DNA from: Strigamia acuminata
Taxonomy: Eukaryota; Arthropoda; Chilopoda; Geophilomorpha; Linotaeniidae
Direction: 5' to 3'
Assembly: GCA_949358305.1 (NCBI GenBank)
Contig: OX442314.1
Coordinates: forward strand, 34,219,608-34,283,607
DNA length: 64,000 nucleotides
In this document: positions 31,791 through 42,395 of the stretch, piece after piece
How positions within the stretch are numbered: position 1 is the stretch's first letter
Layout: each line of letters begins with the position of its first letter
Made by a program: the position numbers and the translations under genes
The notes under the pieces: model-generated
Databases searched by the model: none
Told to the model about the DNA's origin: nothing
What the model saw: the letters and a program-made list of their open reading frames with translations, nothing else

Positions 31791-32129
31791 TCGTAGTGAT
31801 TGTTATTAATTAAACAAAAAGCAAAAATTAATTATTATTATTTATTATTGTAGTTTGAAATACAAAGAAAATACAATACTTTATAAAATAAGAATAAATT
31901 GCGAGTGAACCCGGTTGAAATTTGACAAAATTTTTTCAAGAATTGTCGAGAATTCCTTCATTTCTGAGGTTCCTGAAGTTCAACGTTTTGTTTTCTATCA
32001 ATTCGGAGGACAATCCGCTGATTGCAGTTGAATTCATTCTTCTGCTTATTTGGATCAGACGAAACTAAAATTATTATAAATTAAAAAAACGTCCCCTTGA
32101 AACTTCTCTGCACCTCACAATGAATAATA
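31791..32129. other. no gene recognised
   Basis: AT-rich spacer between the RBR relics and the Ig-domain relic. Confidence 0.4.
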
Positions 32130-32794
32130 AAATGCGAGACGTTGCACAAGATCCTTCCAGAATGCGCGAGTCTGTATTAGGACGTATTATCGTTCGTGTC
32201 CACTGGGATCATGTTCTTGAGCCAAGTGATGGTGAGTGGAGGATCGCCCAATTGGCCGGCACCTAAAACGCGCCTCTTCACCTTTCTTCACCCAGTAGTC
32301 CTCAGGACGAACCATAATTTCTAGAAACCCATCAGGCAACTATTTTACTATCAGAATATACAAATAAATTAATAAATTTAAATTTAAATAAATTTAAAAT
32401 TTAGGAGTACATATGATTTATAATTGCGCACGGCGCGCACGGCCTCTCCGCTTCCGTTCGCGGCGACGAACTCGATACGTATCTCTTTCCGCGTTTCGTG
32501 CACGAGCATCAAGCGTAGAAGCGAGCCTTGCGGCGTTTTGACGACCGTTTCGCGGCCATAGCTGCTGTTCATGCGCCAATTGATTTGCGGGTTCGGGTCG
32601 CTGGTGGCTGAGTGGAAGGAATCCGCCGCGCCAACGTTGGCCACCGTCCGGTTCATCAACCGTACTACGAGACGAGCTGTGGTGCCTGTGCGGTGAGTGC
32701 ATCCATCGCTAATAATACCGTAGCCAAGTGTAGACAAAAACAAATTATGATTTAAATGATTATACCATTTATTTCTGCTCCATAAAAACAACAA
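32130..32794 (-). pseudogene. immunoglobulin-domain protein fragment (Dscam/hemicentin-like), broken
   Basis: Two pieces on the minus strand. The upper one (about 32400-32790) reads TARLVVRL..., NPQINWRM, then GSLLRLMLVHETRKEIRIEF and VAANGSGEAV, which follows the C-strand Trp and the A.N..G end of an Ig fold, although its usual second Cys is replaced. The lower one (about 32130-32330) begins the next Ig domain with MVRPEDYWVKKGEEARFRC, then continues in another frame with GDPPLTITWLKN, then meets a TAA. The frame change between FRC and GDPP and the stop suggest decay. Higher GC than its surroundings supports a coding past. The family is cell-adhesion and axon-guidance type; the exact member is unclear. 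Confidence 0.5.
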
Positions 32795-33289
32795 ACATTA
32801 CATAAAATACCGTAAGTATAATTATAAACGAACAAACAAACTGCATTGACAAAAAAAAAATGCACCTATGAATAAAAAAAATGCCATTCCAGGCACAAAA
32901 ACATGTATTTTTGTTGTAAAGCCAAAAAAAAAAAGGAACAAGAAAATATGATTAAAAATGAAGAAAAACGACAAAATGTGGTTTAAAATGACAATTTTTT
33001 TTTTAAATTAAGAAAAAATGCAAAGTGTGGTGAATGAAGAGAAATGGCAATATGCGATTCAGATAGAAATAGAAAAATTAGAGAAAAATGACAAAATCTT
33101 TTTTTTTAAATGATTAAACACAAAATGTAAATTTAAAAAACTTAAAAACACATAACTTGGAATATACAAAAAATAATTAATTTTGTTTAACGAGCTTGAA
33201 CAATTTTCCAGATTTGCACGCACTGGCAACAGGTTTTAAATGTTTTCTGCACTTTTTAAACGTGGATACAAGCGAGAGAAATATTACAA
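32795..33289. other. no gene recognised
   Basis: Very AT-rich with many short A runs; I see no supported feature. Confidence 0.4.
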
Positions 33290-33760
33290 TTTAACAGGTC
33301 TATGTTGGCTTTTTAAATTTCCATTTCGATTGCTAGAATAAGCACAGAAATGTAATGTGAGTTTTTTTTCCTGTGTGGGTTAATAGATGACTTTTTAAAT
33401 TAAAATTTTGATTAGTAGAATAATCACACAAATGACACTTGAATGGTTTTTCTCCTGAATGGGTTAATAGATCATCTAATAACCCATTCAGTAGAAAAAC
33501 CATTCAAGTGCCATTTGTAAATGGCAGTTGAATGGTTTGTCTCCAGTGTGGGTTAATAGATGTCTTTCTAAATGTTCACTACAATAAGCACACAAATGGC
33601 ACTTGAATTGTTTTTCTCCGATGTGAATTCGCATGTGGACAGTCATGCTTGTTTTCATCCAAAAGGAAAGTGAACATATTTGACATTTGAAAGGCTTTTC
33701 ACTCGTGTCCCATCACACCGATTGCAACAATAAGCTTGAAATTGTATGCTAATGATTCTG
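33290..33760 (-). pseudogene. C2H2 zinc-finger gene remnant
   Basis: The minus strand reads EKPFKCQICSLSFWMK...HMRIHIGEK, then a second finger with a short spacing (CHLC...HLERHLLTHTGDKPF), then a stop. Further down another finger (CHLCDYSTNQNFNLKSHLLTHTG) appears in a different frame. TGEKP-type linkers are clear. An acceptor TTTAAATTTCAG at about 33766 suggests this was a last exon. A 37-bp-arm inverted repeat (33429-33518) made from finger sequence interrupts it. These are DNA-binding proteins; this copy is broken. Confidence 0.75.
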
Positions 33761-34964
33761 AAATTTAAAGAATAACAATTAATTAATTAAGTTGAAATAT
33801 GCAACCTTGTAACATAATTCGCCAGTTCGTTAATAATACGGTACTCTGAACAGAAAAAAAGAATCCTACAGTTGCAAATCTTTACACTTTAAAAATCGTT
33901 TTGTCGTGACAGCTATTATTAAATTTGTTGCAACCAAAATTTTTATTAAAATAGGTGACAACCAACGACTAAGTTACTAGACAAAATTAGTTTGTTGCAT
34001 GTATTTGGTTGGTTGAACTAATTAAATCTGTTAAATGAAATCTGCAGAAAATAACTAGACGTGTTCTTATTCGGTACGAAATAGTTTTATTGACAACCAA
34101 AATCTTTGGTTTAATCAACTAAATTTATACGTGAGTTGACTAAACACCCACCAAATACATTTTTTTAGTTGCCACAACACACACAGTTTATCGAGTGCAC
34201 TCTGGTGGTTTTATCCACATGATCACCATGGCTCAGTGAACAAACTTTCCGCCACAATCTTTAAATAATGTCCAAATATTTTGTCAAGTCATTTTGTTTA
34301 CCTGATTAAAAAGAATGCGGTCGAAAGGAGTCCTGGTGGGCAAAGATCGAATTCAATTCCACGAGTTAGGCCTACCGTACGAAGCACGAAAATGGGAATA
34401 AACAAATTTAGATAATTTCTCAAAAAGAAAATTTATAGACTCCATTTACCTTTAGCAATCGTCTGCTACCATTTTTGTAGTGTTTAGCAACTTCGACACC
34501 TTTCAAACGAAATAAAATTGCGTTTAATCGTGCGCGAGAAAAGTGTGATACATCAAACTAGAAAAAGACAAAGATATTGGCGGTTGCCGTAGAAACTACC
34601 GTAGTGCATAGTAACAGAAGCGAGTCGTAATAACGCTGCAGTCCAATCACAATGCAGGAAAGAATTGCACATTCTTTCAAAAAAAATTCTCGAATTTGTC
34701 AAAATAAGTTATGGTACATGAAACTTAATTTTCCCAAATTGTTTAAGAAAAAATTTAATTTTCGCAACTTTTCCAAAATTTTTTTCCAAATTTTCTCAAA
34801 AAGTTTTAATAAATTTGAGAATTTTTGTAAATCATGTCACTTACGTGAGATTTTCGTGATCCATCGCTTGTCCATGTAATAAGTTGGCTAAACGTGACAC
34901 TATTTTTTCAAACTAGTAATGATTTATTCATTAGTTTTGTTCTTTTTGTTGCCGGGTTAATTTT
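33761..34964. other. AT-rich region, no supported gene
   Basis: A 75-codon Lys/Phe-rich plus-strand frame (34652-34879) is low-complexity and not supported. The left target-duplication copy of the foldback element, TTAATTTT, is at 34957-34964. Confidence 0.5.
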
Positions 34965-35226
34965 GGCATAATGCTTATCTTCCTGGATCTTAATAAAAAT
35001 ATGCTCATTTTGTTCGTCTCAGCGAGCTGATTCCGAATATGTATGGTAGAAGGGCCAAAAGTGTGCGCAAATGCCTGAAAAACGAGTTTGAAAGTTAGGA
35101 CTTAGGTCTGTGCCTAGACTCCAAACTTCGAATTGAAATTGTGCAACAACCACGCACAGGATATGCCCCAAAATTTTTTTACAACTTCCCTGACTCATCC
35201 TTAACCCACCCAACAAGTTTCAAGAC

Positions 35227-36345
35227 CTCGCACCTTCTGATAGTTGAGTTACTCACTCCCAAACATAGCTACTTTTCCCGAAATAGCACCCGACTTCAAC
35301 CACCCATTACACCGGAACCATACAGAAGAAACTTTCCAAACTTTTTTTACAACTTCCTTGACTCCTCCTCAACACACCCAACAAGTTTCAGGACCTAGCA
35401 CTTTCTGATACTTGAGTAACACACTCACAAACTTAGCAACTTTTTTCGAACATTGAAACTTTTTGAGAAATCGCACCCGACTTCAACCACCCATTACACC
35501 GGAACCATACAGAAGAAACTTTCCAAACTTTTTTTACAACTTCCTTGACTCCTCCTCAACACACCCAACAAGTTTCAGGACCTAGCACCTTCTGATACTT
35601 GAGTAACACACTCCCAAACTTAGCAACTTTGCTCGAACATTGAAACTTTTTCAAAAATCGCACCCGACTTCAAACAGCCATTACACCGGAACCATACAGA
35701 AGAAACTTTCCAAACTTTTTTTACAACTTCCTTGGCTCCTCCTCAACACACCCAACAAGTTTCAGGACCTAGCACCTTCTGATACTTGAGTAACACACTC
35801 CCAAACTTAGCAACTTTGCTCGAACATTGAAACTTTTTCAAAAATCGCACCCGACTTCAAACAGCCATTACACCGGAACCATACAGAAGAAACTTTCCAA
35901 ACTTTTTTTACAACTTCCTTGACTCCTCCTCAACACACCCAACAAGTTTCAGGACCTAGCACCTTCTGATACTTGAGTAACACACTCCCAAACTTAGCAA
36001 CTTTGCTCGAACATTGAAACTTTTTCAAAAATCGCACCCGACTTCAAACAGCCATTACACCGGAACCATACAGAAGAAACTTTCCAAACTTTTTTTACAA
36101 CTTCCTTGGCTCCTCCTCAACACACCCAACAAGTTTCAGGACCTAGCACCTTCTGATACTTGAGTAACACACTCCCAAACTTAGCAACTTTGCTCGAACA
36201 TTGAAACTTTTTCAAAAATCGCACCCGACTTCGAACAGCCATTACACCGGAACCATACAGAAGAAACTTTCCAAACTTTTTTTACAACTTCCTTGACTCC
36301 TCCTCAACACACCCAACAAGCTTCAGGACCTAGCACCTTCTCATA
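35227..36345 (+). repeat. 187-bp tandem array, left arm
   Basis: The marker CCTAGCAC recurs at 35394, 35581, 35768, 35955, 36142 and 36329, exactly 187 bp apart each time, after one diverged outer unit. Units exist in at least two variants (CCACCC...TTTTTTCGAAC and AACAGCC...TTGCTCGAAC). Confidence 0.95.
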
Positions 36346-36589
36346 CTTGAGTTACTCACTCACAAACATTTGAAATTTAAACAAAATACTTAGTTACAAT
36401 TATTTCTTAGTTTAGAGCAATAAAGGTTTATTTCAAATTAAAAAATGACTGTTACACATACAATTTATTTTTTTTTATCTAGCACATCCTTCAGTGAAAG
36501 AATGGTCATAGAAAATTGATTTTCGCATTCTGTGATCATGTTTCCATCATTTTCCCATTGCTCTTTGGCAGCAACGACATAGTTAATGG

Positions 36590-37985
36590 TAGTACTGTTT
36601 GAAGTCGGGTGCGATTTTTGAAAAAGTTTCAATGTTCGAGCAAAGTTGCTAAGTTTGGGAGTGTGTTACTCAAGTATCAGAAGGTGCTAGGTCCTGAAAC
36701 TTGTTGGGTGTGTTGAGGAGGAGTCAAGGAAGTTGTAAAAAAAGTTTGGAAAGTTTCTTCTGTATGGTTCCGGTGTAATGGGTGGTTGAAGTCGGGTGCG
36801 ATTTCTCAAAAAGTTTCAATGTTCGAAAAAAGTTGCTAAGTTTGTGAGTGTGTTACTCAAGTATCAGAAAGTGCTAGGTCCTGAAACTTGTTGGGTGTGT
36901 TGAGGAGGAGTCAAGGAAGTTGTAAAAAAAGTTTGGAAAGTTTCTTCTGTATGGTTCCGGTGTAATGGCTGTTTGAAGTCGGGTGCGATTTTTGAAAAAG
37001 TTTCAATGTTCGAGCAAAGTTGCTAAGTTTGGGAGTGTGTTACTCAAGTATCAGAAGGTGCTAGGTCCTGAAACTTGTTGGGTGTGTTGAGGAGGAGTCA
37101 AGGAAGTTGTAAAAAAAGTTTGGAAAGTTTCTTCTGTATGGTTCCGGTGTAATGGCTGTTTGAAGTCGGGTGCGATTTCTCAAAAAGTTTCAATGTTCGA
37201 GCAAAGTTGCTAAGTTTGGGAGTGTGTTACTCAAGTATCAGAAGGTGCTAGGTCCTGAAACTTGTTGGGTGTGTTGAGGAGGAGTCAAGGAAGTTGTAAA
37301 AAAAGTTTGGAAAGTTTCTTCTGTATGGTTCCGGTGTAATGGCTGTTTGAAGTCGGGTGCGATTTTTGAAAAAGTTTCAATGTTCGAGCAAAGTTGCTAA
37401 GTTTGGGAGTGTGTTACTCAAGTATCAGAAGGTGCTAGGTCCTGAAACTTGTTGGGTGTGTTGAGGAGGAGCCAAGGAAGTTGTAAAAAAAGTTTGGAAA
37501 GTTTCTTCTGTATGGTTCCGGTGTAATGGCTGTTTGAAGTCGGGTGCGATTTTTGAAAAAGTTTCAATGTTCGAGCAAAGTTGCTAAGTTTGGGAGTGTG
37601 TTACTCAAGTATCAGAAGGTGCTAGGTCCTGAAACTTGTTGGGTGTGTTGAGGAGGAGTCAAGGAAGTTGTAAAAAAAGTTTGGAAAGTTTCTTCTGTAT
37701 GGTTCCGGTGTAATGGGTGGTTGAAGTCGGGTGCGATTTCTCAAAAAGTTTCAATGTTCGAAAAAAGTTGCTAAGTTTGTGAGTGTGTTACTCAAGTATC
37801 AGAAAGTGCTAGGTCCTGAAACTTGTTGGGTGTGTTGAGGAGGAGTCAAGGAAGTTGTAAAAAAAGTTTGGAAAGTTTCTTCTGTATGGTTCCGGTGTAA
37901 TGGGTGGTTGAAGTCGGGTGCTATTTCGGGAAAAGTAGCTATGTTTGGGAGTGAGTAACTCAACTATCAGAAGGTGCGAGGTCTT
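36590..37985 (-). repeat. 187-bp tandem array, right arm
   Basis: The reverse-complement marker GCTAGG recurs at 36686, 36873, 37060, 37247, 37434, 37621 and 37808, again exactly 187 bp apart: seven units against six in the left arm. The variant order is not a mirror of the left arm (the CCACCC variant appears twice here), so units have been gained or exchanged since the arms formed. Confidence 0.95.
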
Positions 37986-38373
37986 GAAACTTGTTGGGTG
38001 GGTTAAGGATGAGTCAGGGAAGTTGTAAAAAAATTTTGGGGCATATCCTGTGCGTGGTTGTTGCACAATTTCAATTCGAAGTTTGGAGTCTAGGCACAGA
38101 CCTAAGTCCTAACTTTCAAACTCGTTTTTCAGGCATTTGCGCACACTTTTGGCCCTTCTACCATACATATTCGGAATCAGCTCGCTGAGACGAACAAAAT
38201 GAGCATATTTTTATTAAGATCCAGGAAGATAAGCATTATGCCTTAATTTTAGACGCCAAGCAGAGACCGGTTGGAACCAGTAATGGTGGCCACACGTTGA
38301 ACTACCGAACCGAGTTGTGGTTGAACAAACAATGGAAACATGTGTTAAATAAAACAAAGACTGATTAGAAACT

Positions 38374-38530
38374 TTGCTTTAAAATTGATTTGTTTACTTT
38401 GTGGCTCTGTGCTTCACGGAGTCCGAGCTGTTTAGTTTTTAATTCCAACTGGAAAGAAACATGGCGGAGCATCTCGTTCTTGTTGGTCGAATGGTTGCGC
38501 ATCATCATGGAGCACGGCTGTGACTTTGTT
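38374..38530 (+). repeat. dispersed segment copy 3 fused to an RBR RING2 scrap
   Basis: 38374-38498 matches the first part of the segment at 29515, then switches to about 30 bp resembling the RING2 region of the RBR gene (RIIMEHGC against RRIIKEHGC in the related copies). Element 2 inserted about 75 bp downstream. Confidence 0.6.
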
Positions 38531-38606
38531 TATCTCAAGTGAAATTTATAGTGGTTCATCATTTATTTAATTCGATATTCTACTCCTTAAAACTCGAGCT
38601 TCACTT

Positions 38607-40178
38607 TGTGACGATTCTACTTTTGGCTGAATAATTAGCCATTACAAGAGATAAATCGGTTTAGACAAGACATTTCTACAACTAGAAATAACCTAACCGA
38701 GATAAGCTACGGAAGTCTGTACAACGTGAATATGTGATCAAATATAACAACTTACGATTTTGTGTGATATAATTACATGTTTATTAACATTACAACTGGA
38801 GTTGGGGTTCTGGATAAGTGTAACGGCGGCTACACTGGTTGAGGTTCCGGGCGATGCTGTTCGAGTGGTGCGGCTGACTTTGCGGCATCGTCACAGTTAG
38901 CGCTACGGAGACGTATTCGGTCCCGCAGCTCGGATATCTATTAATACGAAGAGTCCTTCGTATTCGGTCGGGAATATTCATTAGAATATTCCATATTTAA
39001 TTCAACAAAACAATATTAGTGTAATATAACAAATGAATTGTTATATTGTTATTCTATGGGCGGGGACAGTCACGACAGTCGAGGGGACCATCGCGGGAGT
39101 TGTTGAAGCTCCATCCGCCAGCATGCCTTACGACGACAAGATCTCGTGATCAGGCGCCGGGTATTTGTTTTCTGCGACGAGTCGCTTTCAGTGGTACCAA
39201 CCACTGGGTAAACAGTTCCTGGGGGACTACCAGATCGGCATTACCAATACCCGAGTGTTTGTTTAGCGCAAGGTATGAATGCAATTGCTCACGGGCCACC
39301 AACCCGGTGCGTCGCCTGTGAATAAGGCTTTTACCGACCTCGGACAAGTCTTGCCCACTTAACGGAAGGGCCAATGCACTGCATCGGAACCCTGGGAAAA
39401 CAGTTTGCCCATATTTGTTAAACGAGTTCGACTTCTCGTATATGTGCTCTGGCAGAGCATCTGACCTATGATCGGAGAATCTCGCAAATAGATGCGACTA
39501 TCACCGATCATATAATTTGACATTTGTTTAACGGGTTAGTCATTCCCGTGCATGAGCGATATACTAAGCCACCGTATGAAATCCTACTGTCCCTTAGAAC
39601 AGCTGGCTAACACTACGGGGCCATTTCATGTGTGAAACATGTCTATTACCGGAGTTAGCCTTCCCGAAAGGGCCCTACAACAAGCAATAACAAACTAGTA
39701 ATAATACTATTTGTGGAGAGCTGAGGAGGCCTGATGTGTCGATAAAGAAAGTGAGATCCAACGATAACAACTTATCAATACAAACAATATAAACATATTC
39801 AGAATCAAGCCAAGGGGGGAGCTCGTGAGAACCAGAGCTTATATGGTTCTAGAGAACAATCAGATTGGCGACAGCCAATCAGGTGTCTGAATCGATGGAT
39901 TCGTGGATCACTAGTCCGGACCTAATATTGAACTGGGTCCAGAAGAGTCCGATTGGTCATCTTCAACAGGTAAGTAAAACCGGATATTGATTCGATAGAA
40001 TCAATATCTCAAGTAAATAATACTTAGCTTAGTCCAATAAAATACTGTATATTTTATTCGCAACGTTATATTAATTCTTTAATATAACTCGCAACTTTAT
40101 CGAGTTTAAACTGCGCGCGTTAGACAAACAGCGCCATCTAGTGTGAACATTGGATAATACGGTTTTATAACCGTCACA
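38607..40178 (-). repeat. 3' LTR of element 2
   Basis: 1572 bp, same length as the 5' LTR. It contains one GGGCGGGGAC..GTCACGAC / CATCCGCCAGCATGCCTTAC module (about 39056-39165) and, near its plus-strand end, ACAGCGCCATCTAG (40128-40141), which on the other strand is the CTAGATGGCGC motif. Confidence 0.95.
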
Positions 40179-40190
40179 CATCCCCCGGTG
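40179..40190 (-). promoter_or_regulatory. 3' polypurine tract of element 2
   Basis: Minus strand CACCGGGGGATG directly before the LTR start TGTGAC. The same tract stands at 60535-60546 in element 3. Confidence 0.75.
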
Positions 40191-40898
40191 ACAAGCATAG
40201 AGTTTCCAACTCTTTAATTGTCATTCTTAATATCTTAAGAAATGTTCACCAAATTCTATTGAATTGTTATACTCAACTCGTACTCTATTTTAATTTATTT
40301 AAAATTAATCAACTACTTTCTTTCAGAAACAGCGTAGACGATTAGACTAATCGGCTTTCCCGCACAGCACATCTCCCGGTTGCCAAGCAACGAAATGAAC
40401 TCGTCCGAACTCGTTCTCATGTTCGACAGCGCGGATTTCAAAGGAAATCTTAACTTCTCTGATCAAAATAAACTTCTCCGTAGTTTATATAATTCAGATG
40501 AGACATTAAATAAATTTATGCAAATTTTATTTATCAAATCTAAACTACGAATCATTCTTTATTACGGTTGTTATAAAAATGAAAACTGACTTCAACTCGA
40601 AGTCTTTTAAAACTTTGATCAAAGTGAAAACAAAACACACAAATCTTTATGTAATTCAAACACATCTAATTATGAAAATAATCAAGATCAACAACATAAA
40701 TTGAATTCAAACTTGAATCCAATTTTCAAAATTAACTTATTCTTAGGAATATTAATAATTAGCTCAAAAATCTTCAAACATTTAAACAAATTATTCTTAA
40801 TTCGGAAATAAACGAAATCACACTTGAAAACACAACAAACAACACTTGGCATATTTTAAATTTAAAATATCCACTCGGAAAAAACAAATGTTTAACTT
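40191..40898. other. 3' untranslated part of element 2
   Basis: AT-rich; a nested hairpin TGACAA..AGAGTT..AACTCT..TTGTCA at 40188-40227 adjoins the polypurine tract and is kept in element 3. The plus-strand 69-codon frame at 40380 is not supported. Confidence 0.5.
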
Positions 40899-42392
40899 CT
40901 ATTCTTTCTTCTCGACGTTGGTCGACTTCTCAACAGGTTTCTCGACTTCAGTCGAGGTTAGGAAATCTGAAGATTCTTCAGTTGCCTCAGTGGAGGCGGC
41001 GGAAAATACTGCTTCCTCGGGTTTTTCCACTTCCGCCGGACTCGGCGGAGGGAACGGCAAATCTTCAAAAAGATCAGCCACGAAGTCGACGATAGAAATC
41101 GGATTCTCCTCGGCATCCTCGTACTTCGACTCGTCGGAAACATCCGACTTGGCCACTGGAGGAACCTCCGGTTTTTTACCTTGCTCCGACACAATCTTCT
41201 GGAGCCGACGGGCTCGTCCTCGAGCGACGATGTTTTGTCGCTGCTCCTGGGCAATTGCTTTAGCTCTGTCCAGTGTAAGGCATCCTCGTCCACGAGACAT
41301 GGTTCTCGGACGAGTTACCACTTCTTCCTCGACGCTCTCAACCTCTTGCACCGTTTCGTCCGAAATTTCCGACACATTCGATGAGGGCGGATGTCGAAAG
41401 GCTTCGACCGTCAGTCCTGCATTGGCAGCGGCTCTTTCCTTCGTGAGGAACCTGGGGTCGATGTAAACGGCTTCTCCTCGCGCGTTGAGAAACACGCGAC
41501 AAATTGGGCAGTGAGCCCAACATCTCTTCTCGTTAGGCTTCATCCCCTTCACGACATGGGGTTCCACCTCCTTGCGCCAGGGCTCTGAGCGCGGTCGCAC
41601 CTTCGTGCCTCGGCAGTTGGGGCATCTCATAAGAGAAGAGCCGGCGGAAGCACCGCAACACCAACCACAACCAACACAAAATGGACAGATGGTCTCCGTC
41701 GCTTGGTCGGTGACAATATTGTCGTGGGGAATTCCCTGCGCAATATCCCGCGCACACTGCTCACGGCGCTTTTGGGCCGCCTCGTCCTTCTTCTTGGCTT
41801 TATAAGCCATGCGCTGCGCGTTGGGACGGGCCGTCGACGCGGGCAGCCGAAAAGCTCCTGGCGGAGGTTCCGTCCATCCAGACGAGGAGGCAGACGACTC
41901 TGCTCCGGCGGGAATCCATCCTGGATTCGCAGCTACAGTGGTAACTGGGGCACTAACAACGGAAGTATTCGCGACGATTGGCGGAACACTTGCTACGGGT
42001 GGCTGGAACACTGGCGTGTGTGGAGCCAACGGGACACTGATGACGTTAGTCGGTGGGTGTACTACTTGCGCGAGCGGGGCCAACTGGGCCACTGGAACTG
42101 ACTCGGAAATTGTCAGCTGCGCACCTATTCCAGGAAAGACTTCCGTTGGCAATGGAGCATTTGTTTGCATATCGTGCGGAAGACATTCCGGGTGCGAGCC
42201 AATCCAATTCAGCGCGGCTAATTGAAGCGGCGTCAGGTTGAACGTCGGCACAGGTGCAATTTGTTGCAACCTCATCAAATTCCGTTCGGCGGAACGACGC
42301 TGTTCCCCCTCTGTTGAGGTGGATGAGCTGGAGCTGGAACTTCGTCGATGCCGACGATGGCTTCGTTTAGAATGGTGTTTATTCGAACCCAT
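40899..42392 (-). CDS. ORF3 of element 2: env-position protein with conserved Cys-rich zinc-binding block
   Basis: 497 residues from the ATG at 42392, which stands one base behind an acceptor (TATTCTATTTTAG). The longer frame to 42431 would begin inside the presumed intron. The start is basic and Ser-rich (SKRSHRRHRRSSSSS). A Pro/Val-rich linker follows, then the block CPFCVGCGWCCGASAGS...CPNCRG, then EPWRKEV..HVVKG.KPNEKRCWAHCPICR and YIDPRFLT: ten or more cysteines in CxxC pairs, like a zinc ribbon or DnaJ-type cysteine module. The tail is Glu- and Ser-rich. No signal peptide or membrane segment is visible, so it is not an ordinary envelope. Element 3 has a homologue. Function unknown; nucleic-acid binding is a guess. 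Confidence 0.88.
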   Translation of the reverse strand: MGSNKHHSKRSHRRHRRSSSSSSSTSTEGEQRRSAERNLMRLQQIAPVPTFNLTPLQLAALNWIGSHPECLPHDMQTNAPLPTEVFPGIGAQLTISESVPVAQLAPLAQVVHPPTNVISVPLAPHTPVFQPPVASVPPIVANTSVVSAPVTTVAANPGWIPAGAESSASSSGWTEPPPGAFRLPASTARPNAQRMAYKAKKKDEAAQKRREQCARDIAQGIPHDNIVTDQATETICPFCVGCGWCCGASAGSSLMRCPNCRGTKVRPRSEPWRKEVEPHVVKGMKPNEKRCWAHCPICRVFLNARGEAVYIDPRFLTKERAAANAGLTVEAFRHPPSSNVSEISDETVQEVESVEEEVVTRPRTMSRGRGCLTLDRAKAIAQEQRQNIVARGRARRLQKIVSEQGKKPEVPPVAKSDVSDESKYEDAEENPISIVDFVADLFEDLPFPPPSPAEVEKPEEAVFSAASTEATEESSDFLTSTEVEKPVEKSTNVEKKE

Positions 42393-42395
42393 TCT
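42393..42395 (-). promoter_or_regulatory. splice acceptor in front of ORF3, element 2
   Basis: Minus strand TTATTCTATTTTAG then A and the ATG. It decides the ORF3 start (MGSNKHH) and parallels the acceptors of elements 1 and 3. Confidence 0.65.

Larger units (their letters stand above)
34965..38242. mobile_element. foldback transposable element with ~1.4-1.6-kb inverted arms
   Basis: The left end GGCATAATGCTTATCTTCCT recurs inverted at the right end (to 38242). Both sides are flanked by the 8-bp direct repeat TTAATTTT (34957-34964 and 38243-38250). The outer part of each arm (34965-35220 and 37985-38242) is unique; the inner part is a tandem array of 187-bp units, facing opposite ways in the two arms. 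A central unique segment of about 230 bp (about 36360-36590) has no gene. Long arms made of tandem units are the mark of Drosophila FB and Galileo-type foldback elements; the 8-bp duplication fits hAT- or P-like transposases acting in trans. It is nonautonomous. Confidence 0.93.

Noticed and set aside
32418-32702. 94-codon minus-strand frame starting MHSPHRHH
   Set aside because: A different frame of the Ig-domain fragment; it shows Arg-rich low-complexity sequence without a domain.
35019-35398. Frames of 65 and 85 codons mirrored at 37809-38188
   Set aside because: They belong to the inverted arms of the foldback element and simply read through its tandem units.
34965-38242. CRISPR-like or satellite array
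   Set aside because: Units are 187 bp, head to tail without spacers, inverted between two arms and flanked by a target duplication: a foldback transposon, not CRISPR or a centromeric array.
38790-39374. Frames of 63, 91 and 74 codons, repeated at 51236-51820
   Set aside because: Inside the identical LTRs of element 2; no coding evidence.
40380-40589. 69-codon frame MPSNEMNSSELVLMF in element 2, with a partial parallel at 60723
   Set aside because: Only its first residues are shared with the frame in element 3 and it lies on the antisense strand of the element 3' region.
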